Shown one piece after another: positions 63,676 to 64,000 of a DNA stretch of 64,000 nucleotides (the stretch's first letter is position 1; each line of letters opens with the position of its first letter). Source of the stretch: Eustoma russellianum (taxonomy: Eukaryota; Streptophyta; Magnoliopsida; Gentianales; Gentianaceae). Location: positions 21,840,329-21,904,328 of the forward strand of contig AP025047.1 in NCBI GenBank assembly GCA_036186865.1, given 5' to 3'. Below the pieces are notes generated by a model, which saw only the letters and a list, made by a program, of their open reading frames with translations, was not told the origin of the DNA and did no database searches. A program made the position numbers and the translations under genes.

Positions 63676-64000
63676 TACGTGTGTTTGTCTTCTATCCCAT
63701 TGCATCTCTTTGCAGCATCTAGATTACTTGTGAGCGTATTAAAAGAGCTGGAGAAGCGAATGTCTGCTTTCTTTTGGGCAATCAAGCATCACTGGCGATC
63801 ATGGAAAGACTTATGTTACCCAGTATCAGAGGGAGACGTTGGTGCTCGTTCACTACATGCGCTGCAAAAGGCATTTGATTGCAAAATTTGGTGGGCATAT
63901 CACCAAGGATCCATATTATGGTCAACATACATGCAGCAAAAATATGGCAGGAGAACACACTACAGAATTCTCTTATACGATTCTCCGGTATGGAAACGAA
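63676..64000 (+). pseudogene. Second copy of the LINE fragment (runs off the window)
   Basis: Matches 42908-43233: SVLKELEKRMSAFFWAIKHHW through WWAYHQGSILWSTY to the window end, with few changes (SEGD for SEGG, RLLV for RLPV). It shares the same 5' truncation point as the first copy, so it is a duplicate and not an independent insertion. Confidence 0.88.

Overview
The window looks like nuclear DNA of a eudicot plant. It holds a plant-type multicopper oxidase (laccase) gene with short GT..AG introns, several Ty1/copia LTR retrotransposons primed by initiator tRNA-Met, an L1-type LINE, a CACTA transposon relic, a Mutator-like (MULE) relic and microsatellites. I cannot name the species. No bacterial, organellar, rRNA or tRNA gene is visible. 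All comparisons were made by eye, so counts of differences are approximate.

Layout. 1-2620: decayed MULE transposase tail (+), a small convergent two-exon GRF-zinc-finger gene (-), then a block of four ~30-bp-spaced repeats. 2620-3738: gene-free, with TA/TG microsatellite and poly-G. 3739-10087: copia family A (+), arranged as [truncated internal]-LTR-[full internal]-LTR and lodged in laccase copy 1 (LAC1). 10088-11826: LAC1 3' fragment, present twice around a 10-N scaffold gap (probably a false duplication). 12581-31583: copia element C1 (-, Sirevirus/SIRE-like), with a complete SIRE-like element D (15053-24940, TSD ACAAC) inside it. 31584-31887: laccase copy 2 fragment (LAC2). 32649-41899: element C2 (-). 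41900-42907: shared flank. 42908-45113: LINE fragment (+). 45899-49508: CACTA relic (+). 49919-58069: laccase copy 3 (LAC3), with promoter, five exons and all copper motifs, but split by copia element B (51725-57478, minus strand, TSD AGTTG). 58833-62666: internally deleted element C3. 62667-64000: second copy of the flank and LINE.

History. Each C copy follows a laccase 3' end by about 0.76 kb. C2 and C3 sit at the same GATCAC target and are followed by the same flank and LINE. A unit of laccase + C + flank + LINE (+ probably CACTA) was therefore tandemly duplicated after C had inserted. Laccase 3' flanks differ by roughly 1.7%, while the LTR pairs of A, B and D differ by only about 0.7%. 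A, B and D thus look like a later, roughly contemporaneous burst that broke LAC1, LAC3 and C1.

Most interesting signal. The two SIRE-like families C and D each carry an accessory gene (aORF) downstream of pol. The aORF proteins are homologous. In both families the pol-aORF spacer holds the same family-specific palindromic repeats that fill that family's LTR U3, followed by a TATA box and then the aORF start. This looks like a second, LTR-like internal promoter for the aORF. The repeats are unrelated in sequence between families, but the layout is the same. In C the aORF stays open in copies whose gag and pol carry old shared stop codons. A further shared feature is a stem next to the primer-binding site whose base pairs covary between C and D.
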